Shown: in pieces, positions 6,735 through 14,680 of the stretch | Position numbering within the stretch: position 1 is the stretch's first letter | Layout of the letters: each line of letters opens with the position of its first letter | Source: a virus | Length of the DNA stretch: 45,293 bases | Virus record (IMG/VR): IMGVR_UViG_3300046727_000107 | Location: 1 to 45,293 of that record | Strand: one strand, 5' to 3' | The notes under the pieces: model-generated | What the model saw: the letters and a program-made list of their open reading frames with translations, nothing else | Told to the model about the DNA's origin: nothing | The model's database searches: none | Program-made: the position numbers and the translations under genes

Positions 6735-8689
6735 AAAAGCTCCTCCTCGCCGCCTTCCTCACCCTCGCGTCTCCCGCGCTCGCGCAGAATGTTTTCTTTC
6801 CGGCCAATCCCGGCGACATGATCGTCAAGGGGACGGTCGGCGCGTGGACTGGCGTGCCCGGCGGCACCGCCGGCTGTGTGCTGATGTCGCAAGGTCCGAC
6901 CGCGGCGCCGACGTGGAGCTGCGCGCTGCCGCTCAACTTCAGTCTGCCGCCGATCGCGACCAACCGGTTTCTTGGCAACGCCAGCGGCGTGCAGGCGATC
7001 CCGAGCGCGTTGACCATCAACCAGGTTCTCGACACGGTCGGCTACGACACGTTGCGCACGCCGACCAACGGGTCGATGCTGGTCAAGGAGCCCGCAACCG
7101 GGACGTGGCAGGCGCTCGTGCCATCACAGAATGTCGGCTGGGTGCTGTCGTCGGCGGGTTCGTTGCAGGTGCCGGTGTGGTCGTTTCAAGCAGGATCGGC
7201 ATCACCGGGTGCCGCTGGAACGTGTCTCGTCAGCAACGGCGTCGCTCCAGCTGCGCCGACCTATCAGAACTGCCTGACCGGGCTCGGCCTGACGATGACG
7301 AACGGGCAACTGCTCGTCGGCCAGACAGGATCAGTGCCGCTCGCGAAAACGATGAATGGCGACGGCACGCTCGACTTGAACGCAGCGTTCACGCTGGCGA
7401 CGGTCAACGCGAACGTCGGATCGTTTGGCTCGGCGACTGCGGTGCCGGTATTCACGGTCGATGCCAAGGGGCGCATCACAGCGGTGACGACGGCGGCGCC
7501 GACCGTAACCAGCGTCAATGGCGTGGCGTATCCGTCATCGGGCACGACCGGGGATCTGTTGCAAGCGACCGCGGCGGCGACGATGGGACGGCTTGCGGCT
7601 GTGGCGACGGGTAACGTCTTGCGTTCCGGCGGCGTCGGTACAGTGTCAGCATGGGGAAAAGTCAATCAGACGACTGACATTACGGGTGTAACTCCTGTCG
7701 CGAACGGTGGCACGAATGCATCGTCGGCCAGCGGCACGGCGGTCGACAACATCAGCGGGTTCGCGTCGACCGGCATCATGTCGCGCACCGGCGCAGGCGC
7801 ATACTCGTTCTCGACCATCAGCGCGCTGATCGACGTTATCGGCTCAACGCGCGGCTCGGTGCTGTACCGCGGCGCCGCGGGCTGGGCGGCACTGACGCCC
7901 GGCGCATCGGGCACTGTGCTGTCGTCGAACGGTGCGGGTGCCGATCCATCGTACATCGCAGCCGGCGGCACCGGTACGGTGACGAGTGTTGTTTGCGGCA
8001 CAGGACTTGACGGCGGAACGATTACGACAACCGGAACGTGTTCTCTGTCTGCGGCACGGCGCACGCTGCCGACGACGCAACCTTTTACGTCTGGTACCAG
8101 CGCTACCTACACCACGCCGGCCAATGCACTTTGGCTTGAAGTGTGGATCGTTGGCGCGGGCGGCGGCGGCGGCGGCGCTGGCACCGGAGGACAAACTGGC
8201 GGGGGCACTGGTGGCACAACCACGTTTAATTCTGTAACCGCCATAGGAGGCTCCGGCGGAAGCGCCGCTCCATCTGCGGTAAATAATAATCCTGGTCCCG
8301 GAGGGAACGGCGGGACGGGTGGGACCGGTACGGCATCGCGCCGTTCTGGTGGCGGGGGCAGTCCTGGTGGACAGGGAATCGCTGCTGCTGTCAACGGCAC
8401 CGGTGGCCCCGGTGGATCGTCTGGATTTGGTGGTGGCGGTACGATGGCCACGACGGGCGGTACCTTCGGTGGCGGCGGTGGTGGTTCTGGAACAAGCTCT
8501 GGCGGCGTTTCTGGCGGAGGCGGGGGCGGGGGCGGTGAAACGGCTTACTTTATTATCAACAGCCCTTCCGCCACCTATACCTACACTGTTGGCGCCGGTG
8601 GTACAGCTGGTGCTGCGGGTACGAGCGGTGGAGCCGGTGCGGTAGGAGGCGGTGGCTACGTTTTTGTTATTGAGCACTATGGGTCCTAA
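6731..8689 (+). CDS. Fibre-like exported protein with glycine-rich tip, 652 aa
   Basis: A clear Sec signal peptide opens the protein (KK, then LLLAAFLTLASPALA, cleavage before QN at 19-20). The shaft contains motifs typical of phage tail fibres, including NANVGSFGSATAVPVFTVDA followed by KGRITAV (about 229-255) and a TPVANGGTN segment. From about residue 475 (WLEVWIVGAG) the chain becomes a glycine-rich domain with GGGG, GNGGTGGTG and YTVGAGG blocks, ending YVFVIEHYG. This resembles the glycine-rich receptor-binding tips of T-even gp38 adhesins. A fibre or adhesin for host recognition is likely; why it has a cleavable signal peptide is unclear. It starts inside the ATGA overlap with the preceding gene. 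Confidence 0.75.
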   Translation: MKKLLLAAFLTLASPALAQNVFFPANPGDMIVKGTVGAWTGVPGGTAGCVLMSQGPTAAPTWSCALPLNFSLPPIATNRFLGNASGVQAIPSALTINQVLDTVGYDTLRTPTNGSMLVKEPATGTWQALVPSQNVGWVLSSAGSLQVPVWSFQAGSASPGAAGTCLVSNGVAPAAPTYQNCLTGLGLTMTNGQLLVGQTGSVPLAKTMNGDGTLDLNAAFTLATVNANVGSFGSATAVPVFTVDAKGRITAVTTAAPTVTSVNGVAYPSSGTTGDLLQATAAATMGRLAAVATGNVLRSGGVGTVSAWGKVNQTTDITGVTPVANGGTNASSASGTAVDNISGFASTGIMSRTGAGAYSFSTISALIDVIGSTRGSVLYRGAAGWAALTPGASGTVLSSNGAGADPSYIAAGGTGTVTSVVCGTGLDGGTITTTGTCSLSAARRTLPTTQPFTSGTSATYTTPANALWLEVWIVGAGGGGGGAGTGGQTGGGTGGTTTFNSVTAIGGSGGSAAPSAVNNNPGPGGNGGTGGTGTASRRSGGGGSPGGQGIAAAVNGTGGPGGSSGFGGGGTMATTGGTFGGGGGGSGTSSGGVSGGGGGGGGETAYFIINSPSATYTYTVGAGGTAGAAGTSGGAGAVGGGGYVFVIEHYGS

Positions 8690-8716
8690 TACCTCACATT
8701 ATCTAGGATAGAAGGT

Positions 8717-10165
8717 ATGACGCTTTCTCGCCGCAGGTTCCTACTTGGATCGTCCGCACTTGCCGCTGCATCGGAACTTCCAAGCGCAGCACTCGCGCAA
8801 AGCTCCTACAATCCATGGCAGTGGCGTACGTATAATTATTACGGCAACGATATGCCGGTTGCTGATCTCCCATGGGATTACGTGACACACATTCTGGACG
8901 TATTTGTCGGCATCAACATCAACGGCGATGTTGCGGTCGACATGCTGGCGCCGATGCAATCGCACATCGTTCCACTAATCACGGCAGCGCACGCCCATGG
9001 CGTCAAGGTACTGCTCTGCGTCGGAGCGTTGAGCGGCGGAACGCCGGCCACTCAGTCTGACGTCAATCTTTATAATTCGATCGTTAACAACGGCGGGTGG
9101 GTCGCTGCCGCGAAGATCATGGCGTTCGTCAATCAGTACGGTTACGACGGCGTGGCACTCGACCTGGAGCCGGCCGCTGGAAATCTAACATCGACGTTCG
9201 CCGTATGGACGAGCTTGATGAAGAACCTGCGCCAACAGCTCGTCAATCCGAAAATTCTGACGTGCAACGCCGTTTCCGATCCAGGGCATGCGCAGATGTG
9301 GGGCGGATCGGAGGCGCTGTCCTATCTCGACCGCCTGCACCTCATGACGTTCAATCTTTACGCCTACTCACTCGGGCGAACGACGCACAACGCTTCGCTG
9401 TACGGCGGAACGACTTTTGCCGATTATGCGTCGTTTTCGGTTGACGCTAACGTGCAAGACTATCTGCGGCGCGGCGTGCCGGCGAACCGCATCAACATCG
9501 TACTTCCGTTCTACGGCAAAGAGCTTTTCGGATATGCTGGTCCGAACCTCGGGCTCGGTGCGCACCAGCCAGGCACAGCGCCTGATGCTGAATTGGACTA
9601 CAACGTCATCGTCAACAATCACCTGCCCGGTGCGACGGTTCATGTCGACGATGTGGCGCGTGTGCCGTGGGCTTCCGTTCCGGATAACTCGCGCTGGTAT
9701 TCCTACGACGACGCGATGTCGATCCGCGCAAAGGTGGACTACGTGCGTGCGCGTGGACTGGGCGGTGTCGACGCGCATCATATCGGTGGTCAAAATTTCC
9801 CGAACGCCATCATCAAGAATCCGCTGTGGCAAGCGGTCGAGGATGGCTTTGCAGCGCCACCTCCTGCGCAGGAAGCGGCGGCTATCGTTGAAGTCGATGT
9901 CGGAAGCTTGTTTCGGCCGAATGGATGGGGGCAGGTATTCTCAGGTCGCATCTTTGGCGATGGCATTCCTTCAACGCTGTGGTGCTACATCTTTTCCAAA
10001 TCCAATCCTGAGCAGCTGCTGAGCTATATGCCCAACGTTTCGACGGTCGGCGGTGTCTGGTCAGTCGTGAACAACTCTGTCGTCGGTCCAGGCACGTATT
10101 GGTTCTACGTGTTTGGTCCGTCTAACAAGATGTTGGCCAAACTTCCGTTTGTCGTTTTTCCGTAG
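8717..10165 (+). CDS. GH18-like glycosidase with Tat signal peptide, 482 aa
   Basis: The N-terminus carries a twin-arginine signal: SRRRFLLG at 4-11, a hydrophobic Ala-rich stretch and cleavage near AALA-QS (27-28). The body (about 35-385) reads as a GH18 TIM barrel with strand VKVLLCVGALSGG (97-109), the catalytic strand YDGVALDLE (143-151) and a later MTFNLYAY block. The family consensus DGxDxDxE is DGVALDLE here: the first inner Asp is Ala147, while Asp149 and the acid Glu151 remain. A beta-rich C-terminal domain (from about 395) follows. GH18 enzymes cut beta-1,4-linked N-acetylglucosamine; peptidoglycan, capsule or another surface glycan is the likely target. Next gene is holin-like, so a lysis role is possible. 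Export in folded form by Tat is rare for phage enzymes. Confidence 0.75.
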   Translation: MTLSRRRFLLGSSALAAASELPSAALAQSSYNPWQWRTYNYYGNDMPVADLPWDYVTHILDVFVGININGDVAVDMLAPMQSHIVPLITAAHAHGVKVLLCVGALSGGTPATQSDVNLYNSIVNNGGWVAAAKIMAFVNQYGYDGVALDLEPAAGNLTSTFAVWTSLMKNLRQQLVNPKILTCNAVSDPGHAQMWGGSEALSYLDRLHLMTFNLYAYSLGRTTHNASLYGGTTFADYASFSVDANVQDYLRRGVPANRINIVLPFYGKELFGYAGPNLGLGAHQPGTAPDAELDYNVIVNNHLPGATVHVDDVARVPWASVPDNSRWYSYDDAMSIRAKVDYVRARGLGGVDAHHIGGQNFPNAIIKNPLWQAVEDGFAAPPPAQEAAAIVEVDVGSLFRPNGWGQVFSGRIFGDGIPSTLWCYIFSKSNPEQLLSYMPNVSTVGGVWSVVNNSVVGPGTYWFYVFGPSNKMLAKLPFVVFP

Positions 10166-10178
10166 GAAGGACTACACT

Positions 10179-10643
10179 GTGAACCTCAAAGGTGTGCTCG
10201 CATTCTTTCTTGTGTGTACGTCGGCCGGAATGGTGATCCTCTGGATGCTGCATCCGCCGACCGTTGACGCCGGGACCGCCGCACTCCTCGCCAGCTTCGT
10301 GACCATGTTCATCAAGATGTCGGCCGATGCGATCGGCTACCAGTACAATTCAAGCGCGGGCTCCGACAAGAAGGATGATGCGCAGGCCAAGGTGGCGAGC
10401 ACATTGGCTGCGGCTGTTCCCGTCGCCGCGGCTGCGATCGTTACTCCGGTAACATCGTGGTGGACGCTGCTGACCGACGCCGAGCGGTTTGCGATCGAGG
10501 CGGCGGCACCGAACAATGCGCGCCTGACTGCGTTCATTACGGCAGCGAAGGTCGGAAAAGCGACCACCGACGATCTCAACTACCTCGTGCAACGCAGCTT
10601 GCTCACGCAACCGAGGGCTGATACGATTGCTGCATCTGTTTGA
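10179..10643 (+). CDS. Membrane protein, holin candidate, 154 aa
   Basis: A GTG start at 10179 is used because TAGGAAGG lies 6 bases upstream. Two predicted membrane helices sit close together (GVLAFFLVCTSAGMVILWML at 4-23 and TAALLASFVTMFIKM at about 32-46). A charged and then Ala-rich soluble tail follows. Its place directly after the GH18-like enzyme and before several one-helix proteins suggests a lysis cassette, with this protein making the membrane lesion. The soluble C-terminal 100 residues are longer than in classical class II holins, so an unrelated membrane role is possible. Confidence 0.6.
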   Translation: MNLKGVLAFFLVCTSAGMVILWMLHPPTVDAGTAALLASFVTMFIKMSADAIGYQYNSSAGSDKKDDAQAKVASTLAAAVPVAAAAIVTPVTSWWTLLTDAERFAIEAAAPNNARLTAFITAAKVGKATTDDLNYLVQRSLLTQPRADTIAASV

Positions 10644-10654
10644 AGGAATAGCTC

Positions 10655-10738
10655 ATGCCGGCGCTGATGCTGTTTGCGATTTCGCTCCTGCTCGTTATCG
10701 GGCCGATTTATTTCGGCGGATGGTGGATGTGCCGTTAG
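10655..10738 (+). CDS. Micro-protein, one membrane helix, 27 aa
   Basis: The ORF was found by reading the gap after the holin-like gene. GAAGGA lies 7 bases before the ATG. The peptide is almost entirely a hydrophobic helix (MLFAISLLLVIGPIYFGGWW) ending MCR. Such peptides accompany holins in several phages, but no family is recognised. Confidence 0.55.
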   Translation: MPALMLFAISLLLVIGPIYFGGWWMCR

Positions 10739-10756
10739 GTGTAGGCGGGGAAGCCG

Positions 10757-10915
10757 ATGCCACAAATCTGGGTGCTCGTCCTGCTCTGCAACTGCGCGCA
10801 GCCGACGCAGACCTTGTTTCCGACGCACAGGAAGTGCGACGAAGCAGGCCGGCGCGCGCTCTACGCGCTTGATATCAACGTGCCGAGCTATCGGTGTACA
10901 GCAGTGGTGCGATGA
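10757..10915 (+). CDS. Small Cys-containing protein, 52 aa
   Basis: It begins MPQIWVLVLLCNCAQ, a short hydrophobic N-terminus followed by a soluble part with cysteines at 11, 13, 27 and 47 and a closing YRCTAVV. This layout occurs in many small phage proteins near lysis genes, but I know no function. GGGGAAG precedes the ATG. The LLCNC stretch resembles a lipobox, yet the preceding hydrophobic segment is very short for a lipoprotein signal. Confidence 0.5.
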   Translation: MPQIWVLVLLCNCAQPTQTLFPTHRKCDEAGRRALYALDINVPSYRCTAVVR

Positions 10916-10944
10916 CCGATGCCGTTCAAGGAAGGACCAGCCAA

Positions 10945-11445
10945 ATGATGCGCTTCGTGCTTTCGATCTGCCTCGTGTGTTTCGCGTTCACCGAAGCGTC
11001 GGCGCAAAATCCGCGCCCGCGAATTCCGCTCCCCATCGATCCGCTCGGGCTGAACGAACGATCGGGTGTCGGCGCTGGCTCGCCGCTCGGCAATCTGCTC
11101 GGTGCACTCGACGCCAAGCTGCTGCCGGATCTGAAGTACGCGCTGAAGCTGGCGGAAGCGTCGGGCAGCAAGGTGACGGCGCCGTGCTATTCGGCATGGA
11201 TCGCCATTATCGAGACCCGGCAGTCCGCGGTGAAAGAAGGCGACCAGGATGTGCCGCTGCCCGATCCGCACCTGGTGACCGACTTCGAGAAACTGGTCGA
11301 GCTGCGCAACTCGCTGCAACCGGATTCGCCGTTCATGATCTCGTGCTCGCCGGTCGCCAGCATGGTGAAAAAGGACATCGTCGGATTTATCGGCACGGTG
11401 ATTTCGGGCGGCGCGGGGCTCGCGACGCTCGTACCGGGACTGTAA
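10945..11445 (+). CDS. Exported protein with Sec signal peptide, 166 aa
   Basis: The start is the first of two adjacent ATGs, preceded by GGAAGGACC. Signal peptide: MMRF, core VLSICLVCFAF, cleavage at ASA-QN near residue 21. The mature N-terminus is Pro-rich (PRPRIPLPIDPLG). The middle is helical, with two cysteines (about 68 and 134) that could form a disulphide once in the periplasm. A second hydrophobic stretch near the C-terminus (IVGFIGTVISGGAGLATLV) may anchor it in the inner membrane. Family not recognised. A periplasmic partner in lysis or superinfection control would fit the place. Confidence 0.65.
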   Translation: MMRFVLSICLVCFAFTEASAQNPRPRIPLPIDPLGLNERSGVGAGSPLGNLLGALDAKLLPDLKYALKLAEASGSKVTAPCYSAWIAIIETRQSAVKEGDQDVPLPDPHLVTDFEKLVELRNSLQPDSPFMISCSPVASMVKKDIVGFIGTVISGGAGLATLVPGL

Positions 11446-11490
11446 AAGCGAATTCACGGTCCCGCGCGGGGGCTAACGTGCGAGGCAGTC

Positions 11491-11802
11491 ATGGACATCA
11501 GGCCGGGTGATGCGCTACAAGCGTTCGCTTATCTCGTAGGTGCTGCCGGCTTCATCGCGGCGATGCGTGTGTCGATCGCACGGCTGGCGGTTCGGCAGGA
11601 TAATCTGGAACGTGTTGTCGCGACCGTCGTTCAAAATCTGAGTGATAGTGTAAAGCAGATCACCGATGCAGTGACGAGGATGGCCCGTTATGACGAACGC
11701 ATCCGGTATTTACGACGCGATGTTGAAGAACTCCGACGCAAGCAAGGTTATATTGCCCGTCCCGAACCCCTCCAGAATGAAGACGCTGCGGAGCAGGACT
11801 GA
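11491..11802 (+). CDS. Membrane-anchored coiled-coil protein, 103 aa
   Basis: One N-terminal hydrophobic helix (FAYLVGAAGFIAAM, about 12-25) is followed by a long charged heptad-like helix to residue 85 (VRQDNLERVVATVVQNLSDS and on). A short acidic tail ends it. Single helix plus coiled coil is the plan of inner-membrane spanins (Rz-like), and the gene lies in the putative lysis region, so an i-spanin is a reasonable guess. No matching o-spanin lipoprotein is seen next to it. Its end overlaps the next gene by 26 bases. Confidence 0.6.
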   Translation: MDIRPGDALQAFAYLVGAAGFIAAMRVSIARLAVRQDNLERVVATVVQNLSDSVKQITDAVTRMARYDERIRYLRRDVEELRRKQGYIARPEPLQNEDAAEQD

Positions 11803-12241
11803 GCTGGTGACCGGCGCACTCATATGCGCCGTGCTGATGTTCGCCGGCTGGAACTGGATTGTGCGCGCATCAGTGCTGAGTTTTGGACCCCCGGATGCGG
11901 TCTATCTGAGCACCGCTAAAGCGGGACCGGGCGACACCATCCAGGTGCATTTTCGCGACGTGACGTGGTACCGACTATGCAAATCGGAGACCATCATGTC
12001 GTTTCAGCCGAAGAACGGGCTGCGGTTCGACTTCCCGGTCCACCAGACGTCGACGCCGATGACGACCGGCAAGATCCCGCCGAAGTCGCGCGCGCTGACG
12101 CTACCGGTGGCGCTCGACGCAAGCCAGTATGGTGCGGGCATCGTCAGCGGCCATGTGCGGTCGTCATGCTGGCCGGTTGAAGGATTGCCCATCGTGACGC
12201 CGCTGCCCGACATGGCGCTGGAGATCGTGCGGCGGGGATGA
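11777..12241 (+). CDS. One-helix membrane protein with periplasmic domain, 154 aa
   Basis: The ATG at 11777 is preferred to an upstream in-frame ATG because it limits the overlap with the preceding gene, although no strong ribosome site is visible. A membrane helix covers about residues 11-31 (TGALICAVLMFAGWNWIVRA). A beta-rich domain follows with two cysteines (near 70 and 134), plausible for disulphide formation outside the cytoplasm. Family unknown. The next gene starts in its stop codon (ATGA). Confidence 0.6.
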   Translation: MKTLRSRTELVTGALICAVLMFAGWNWIVRASVLSFGPPDAVYLSTAKAGPGDTIQVHFRDVTWYRLCKSETIMSFQPKNGLRFDFPVHQTSTPMTTGKIPPKSRALTLPVALDASQYGAGIVSGHVRSSCWPVEGLPIVTPLPDMALEIVRRG

Positions 12242-12411
12242 CGCTTCGTGGACGCCAGATCACATGGGGCGAATTGCTCACCGTGGCGGTAGCATTCGCC
12301 GCTGTCGCGCTGTGGTCTTGGGGTGCCGGGTTCTACATGGGGCGGGCGTTTGAACAACTTGACATAATGTTGCGTGCGGGCGTACGGTGCCGCAACATTG
12401 TTGTCCCTTGA
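12238..12411 (+). CDS. Micro-protein, one membrane helix, 57 aa
   Basis: ATGA overlap with the previous stop fixes the start. A hydrophobic helix spans about 12-33 (LLTVAVAFAAVALWSWGAGF). The last third (LDIMLRAGVRCRNIVV) overlaps the candidate promoter at 12359-12388, so the end of the gene may be constrained by that signal. It closes the exported and membrane-protein block that separates the portal gene from the scaffold and capsid genes. Confidence 0.55.
   Translation: MTLRGRQITWGELLTVAVAFAAVALWSWGAGFYMGRAFEQLDIMLRAGVRCRNIVVP
12359..12388 (+). promoter_or_regulatory. Candidate promoter for scaffold and capsid genes
   Basis: A perfect -35 TTGACA (12359-12364) is followed after 18 bases by TACGGT (12383-12388), a poor -10. 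It sits 33 bases before the scaffold start. A separate promoter would allow the capsid genes to be expressed at a higher level than the block before them. Confidence 0.35.
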
Positions 12412-12420
12412 GGTTTGTTC

Positions 12421-13221
12421 ATGGCCCGCCGTCCGATCGCCGCCGCTCTCGCCGATACCGAAGATCAGAACATCGACCAGGGTGATCAGCGCGCCATTGT
12501 CAACGGTGAAGTCGAGGACGACGTCGAGCAGCTTGAAGACGACGTCGAAGAACTTGAAGACGATCTCGCGGCGGACGACGCTGATCCCGACGAACCTCTC
12601 GAACCCCGACAGCGCGAGCGCCGCCCGGCGCGCGTGCGCGAGCCCGATGAAGACCGGCTGGCCGCAATCGAGCGACGCGCGGAAGCCGCCGAGCGACGTG
12701 CGGAAGCCGCTGAACGCACCGCGCGTGAAGCGCAGGAGCGCTATCAGCAGCGCCAGGAGCCGGTCGAGACGCCGGAGCAGGAAGCCGCCAAGCTCGCGTT
12801 GATGACGCCCTACGAGCAGCTTCAGTATTCGCAGCGCAAGATCGACAAGGCGCTCGCCAATCATGACCAGCGCGTGCAGCGCGGTGTGCTCCAGGCGTCC
12901 AACGCCGCCGACAAGTCCTCGTTCGAGGCGTTCGTCTCCGACAAGCCGCAGCTCAAGAAGATCGCCGCCGACGTCGAGAAGAAGCACGCCGAGCTGATGG
13001 CGCAGGGTGCCACGCCGTCGCGCATGGACGTCGCCAAGTACATGCTCGGCGAGCTTGCGCTCAAGGCGTCGCAGACGCCGGAGGCGCGCAAGGCCAACAA
13101 CGACCGTCGCGACCGGGTACAGCGCCAACAGGCGCGGCCGGGAACGCCGGCCAGTGACGTCCGCGGTGAACGGCGCCGCGGGAATACGCTTGAAGATCGG
13201 CTTGCGAACGTTCAAATCTGA
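12421..13221 (+). CDS. Scaffolding protein candidate, 266 aa
   Basis: It lies directly before the major capsid gene, is highly charged and mostly helical. The features are an acidic coil with EDDVEQLEDDVEELEDD (about 37-53), an Arg/Glu helix with tandem RRAEAAE units (about 87-105) and a basic C-terminal region with RRDRVQRQQARPG. Position, size and composition match phage internal scaffolds, which shape the procapsid and leave or are cleaved. Family identity is not established. TGAGG 7 bases upstream supports the ATG at 12421 over one six bases earlier. Confidence 0.75.
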   Translation: MARRPIAAALADTEDQNIDQGDQRAIVNGEVEDDVEQLEDDVEELEDDLAADDADPDEPLEPRQRERRPARVREPDEDRLAAIERRAEAAERRAEAAERTAREAQERYQQRQEPVETPEQEAAKLALMTPYEQLQYSQRKIDKALANHDQRVQRGVLQASNAADKSSFEAFVSDKPQLKKIAADVEKKHAELMAQGATPSRMDVAKYMLGELALKASQTPEARKANNDRRDRVQRQQARPGTPASDVRGERRRGNTLEDRLANVQI

Positions 13222-13250
13222 ACGGGCGCGCAACACAGGAGACCTGAGTT

Positions 13251-14594
13251 ATGCCGACGAACGTTGCAAGCCAGTTTTCGGCTGACATTGAAAACTATAT
13301 CGCCGATCAGGTGCTCCCACTCGCGCGGCGCCAGCTCGTCGCCTATCAGTTTGGTGATCCGGCGACACTTCCGAAGGGCCGCGGTACGACCTACACGGCG
13401 ACGCGGTTCAACCGCATCCCGCTCCCTTACGCGCCGCTCTCCGAAGGTGTCCCGCCGATCGGCCAGACGATGACGATCACGCAGGTGAGCGCGGTCGCGC
13501 AGCAGTGGGGCGACAAGGTGACCATCACCGACGTCGCGGAGCTGACCATCAAGCACCCTTTGTTCAAGCAGGCGACCACGCTGGTGGCCCTCCAGACGGC
13601 CGAGACGCTGGAGCGCAACACGCAGGTGAACCTGCTCGCCGGCACGCAGATCAACTACGTCAATACCCGTGGCGCACGAGCCTCGCTGGTCGCGGGCGAC
13701 GTGCTGAACCCGCACGAAATCAACCGGGCCACCGGCGCCCTGCTTACACTTGGCGCTCCCCGCTTCATGGGGGATGAGCAGACCAATACCAAGATCGCCG
13801 CGCAGTCGGGCGGCGCGCAGGCGTCGAAGAATCCGCGTGCGATGCCGCACTACACGTCGATCATCCACCCGCTGCCAGCGCAGGACATGCGCGAGAACAA
13901 CACGGTGGTGACGGCATGGAGCTACAGCGACCTGAACCGGCTCTACAACTCCGAACTCGGTGAGTGGGGCGGCATCCGGTTCTGCGAGAGCAACATGGTG
14001 CCGACGTTCACTGGCGTTGCGGCGATCCAGGGTACGGTCGGGACGGCCGGCGCGCTGGCGACCAACTCCTACTTCATTCAGGTCACGGCGTCCGACACGC
14101 AGAACCAGTACGAGAGCCAAGTCTACCAGGTCTCGAATACGCTTTCGGTCGTCGGCCCGAACGGATCGGTTTCGGTCGCGCTGCCGTCGCTGCCGGGCTA
14201 CACCTTCAACGTCTACATCGACACCGACAACGTGCCGAATTTCCTCGGGCAGTGCGCGTCGGGTCCGACGATGGGGCCGCAGGCGGGGCAGGCCGTGCAG
14301 CTCGCCGGCAACCAGACCGTCGTCATCACGGGGGTCGGTACCGCGCAGAACGCCCCGGCGGCCCCGGCCACCGGCGTGACGGTGTATCCGACCTACGTGT
14401 TCGGTCGTGGCGCCTACGCGCAGGTGGTGCTCGACAACATGAAGTTCACCTACCTGAAGGACGCCGACAAGTCCGATCCGCTCAACCAGATCCGCGTGAT
14501 CGGCTGGAAGGCATTTTGGGGGATGCTTATCCAAAACCAAACATTTTTTATGCGCATCGAGAGCACGTCGAATTTTAGTTCGGCCTTCGGTTAA
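13251..14594 (+). CDS. Major capsid protein, N4-gp56 type, 447 aa
   Basis: The sequence follows the N4-gp56 capsid pattern: YTATRFNRIPLPYAPLSEGV (48-67), a VAQQWGDKVTITDVAELT block (82-99), then a helix with QTAETLERNTQVNLL (115-129) and GIRFCESNM (241-249). Between about 255 and 378 there is a Gly/Ser/Thr/Val-rich stretch of some 120 residues that interrupts the usual path to YPTYVFGRGAYAQVVLD. This looks like an inserted Ig-like surface domain. AGGAGACCTGAGTT lies directly before the ATG. The shell forms with the scaffold gene upstream. A perfect hairpin follows in the DNA. Confidence 0.9.
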   Translation: MPTNVASQFSADIENYIADQVLPLARRQLVAYQFGDPATLPKGRGTTYTATRFNRIPLPYAPLSEGVPPIGQTMTITQVSAVAQQWGDKVTITDVAELTIKHPLFKQATTLVALQTAETLERNTQVNLLAGTQINYVNTRGARASLVAGDVLNPHEINRATGALLTLGAPRFMGDEQTNTKIAAQSGGAQASKNPRAMPHYTSIIHPLPAQDMRENNTVVTAWSYSDLNRLYNSELGEWGGIRFCESNMVPTFTGVAAIQGTVGTAGALATNSYFIQVTASDTQNQYESQVYQVSNTLSVVGPNGSVSVALPSLPGYTFNVYIDTDNVPNFLGQCASGPTMGPQAGQAVQLAGNQTVVITGVGTAQNAPAAPATGVTVYPTYVFGRGAYAQVVLDNMKFTYLKDADKSDPLNQIRVIGWKAFWGMLIQNQTFFMRIESTSNFSSAFG

Positions 14595-14632
14595 CGGGCT
14601 CCTCTGGCGGGGAGATAGCGGCGAAGCGTGAA

Positions 14633-14660
14633 CTCCGGCGAGGCCCTAACCTCGCCGGAG
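14633..14660 (+). terminator. Perfect 11-bp hairpin after the capsid gene
   Basis: CTCCGGCGAGG (14633-14643) and CCTCGCCGGAG (14650-14660) flank a six-base CCCTAA loop. No T run follows, so it is not a standard rho-independent terminator. It may dampen readthrough or protect the abundant capsid mRNA 3' end. Confidence 0.6.
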
Positions 14661-14680
14661 ACGCGCAAGAGGAGACGGTG

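Noticed and set aside
12004-13236. 410-codon minus-strand frame over the scaffold gene
   Set aside because: Leu/Arg/Val-rich antisense of a charged coiled-coil gene; a promoter, a ribosome site and gene order support the plus strand.
14633-14660. Strong rho-independent terminator after the capsid gene
   Set aside because: The hairpin is perfect but no T run follows, so it is reported only as a hairpin that may slow or process the transcript.
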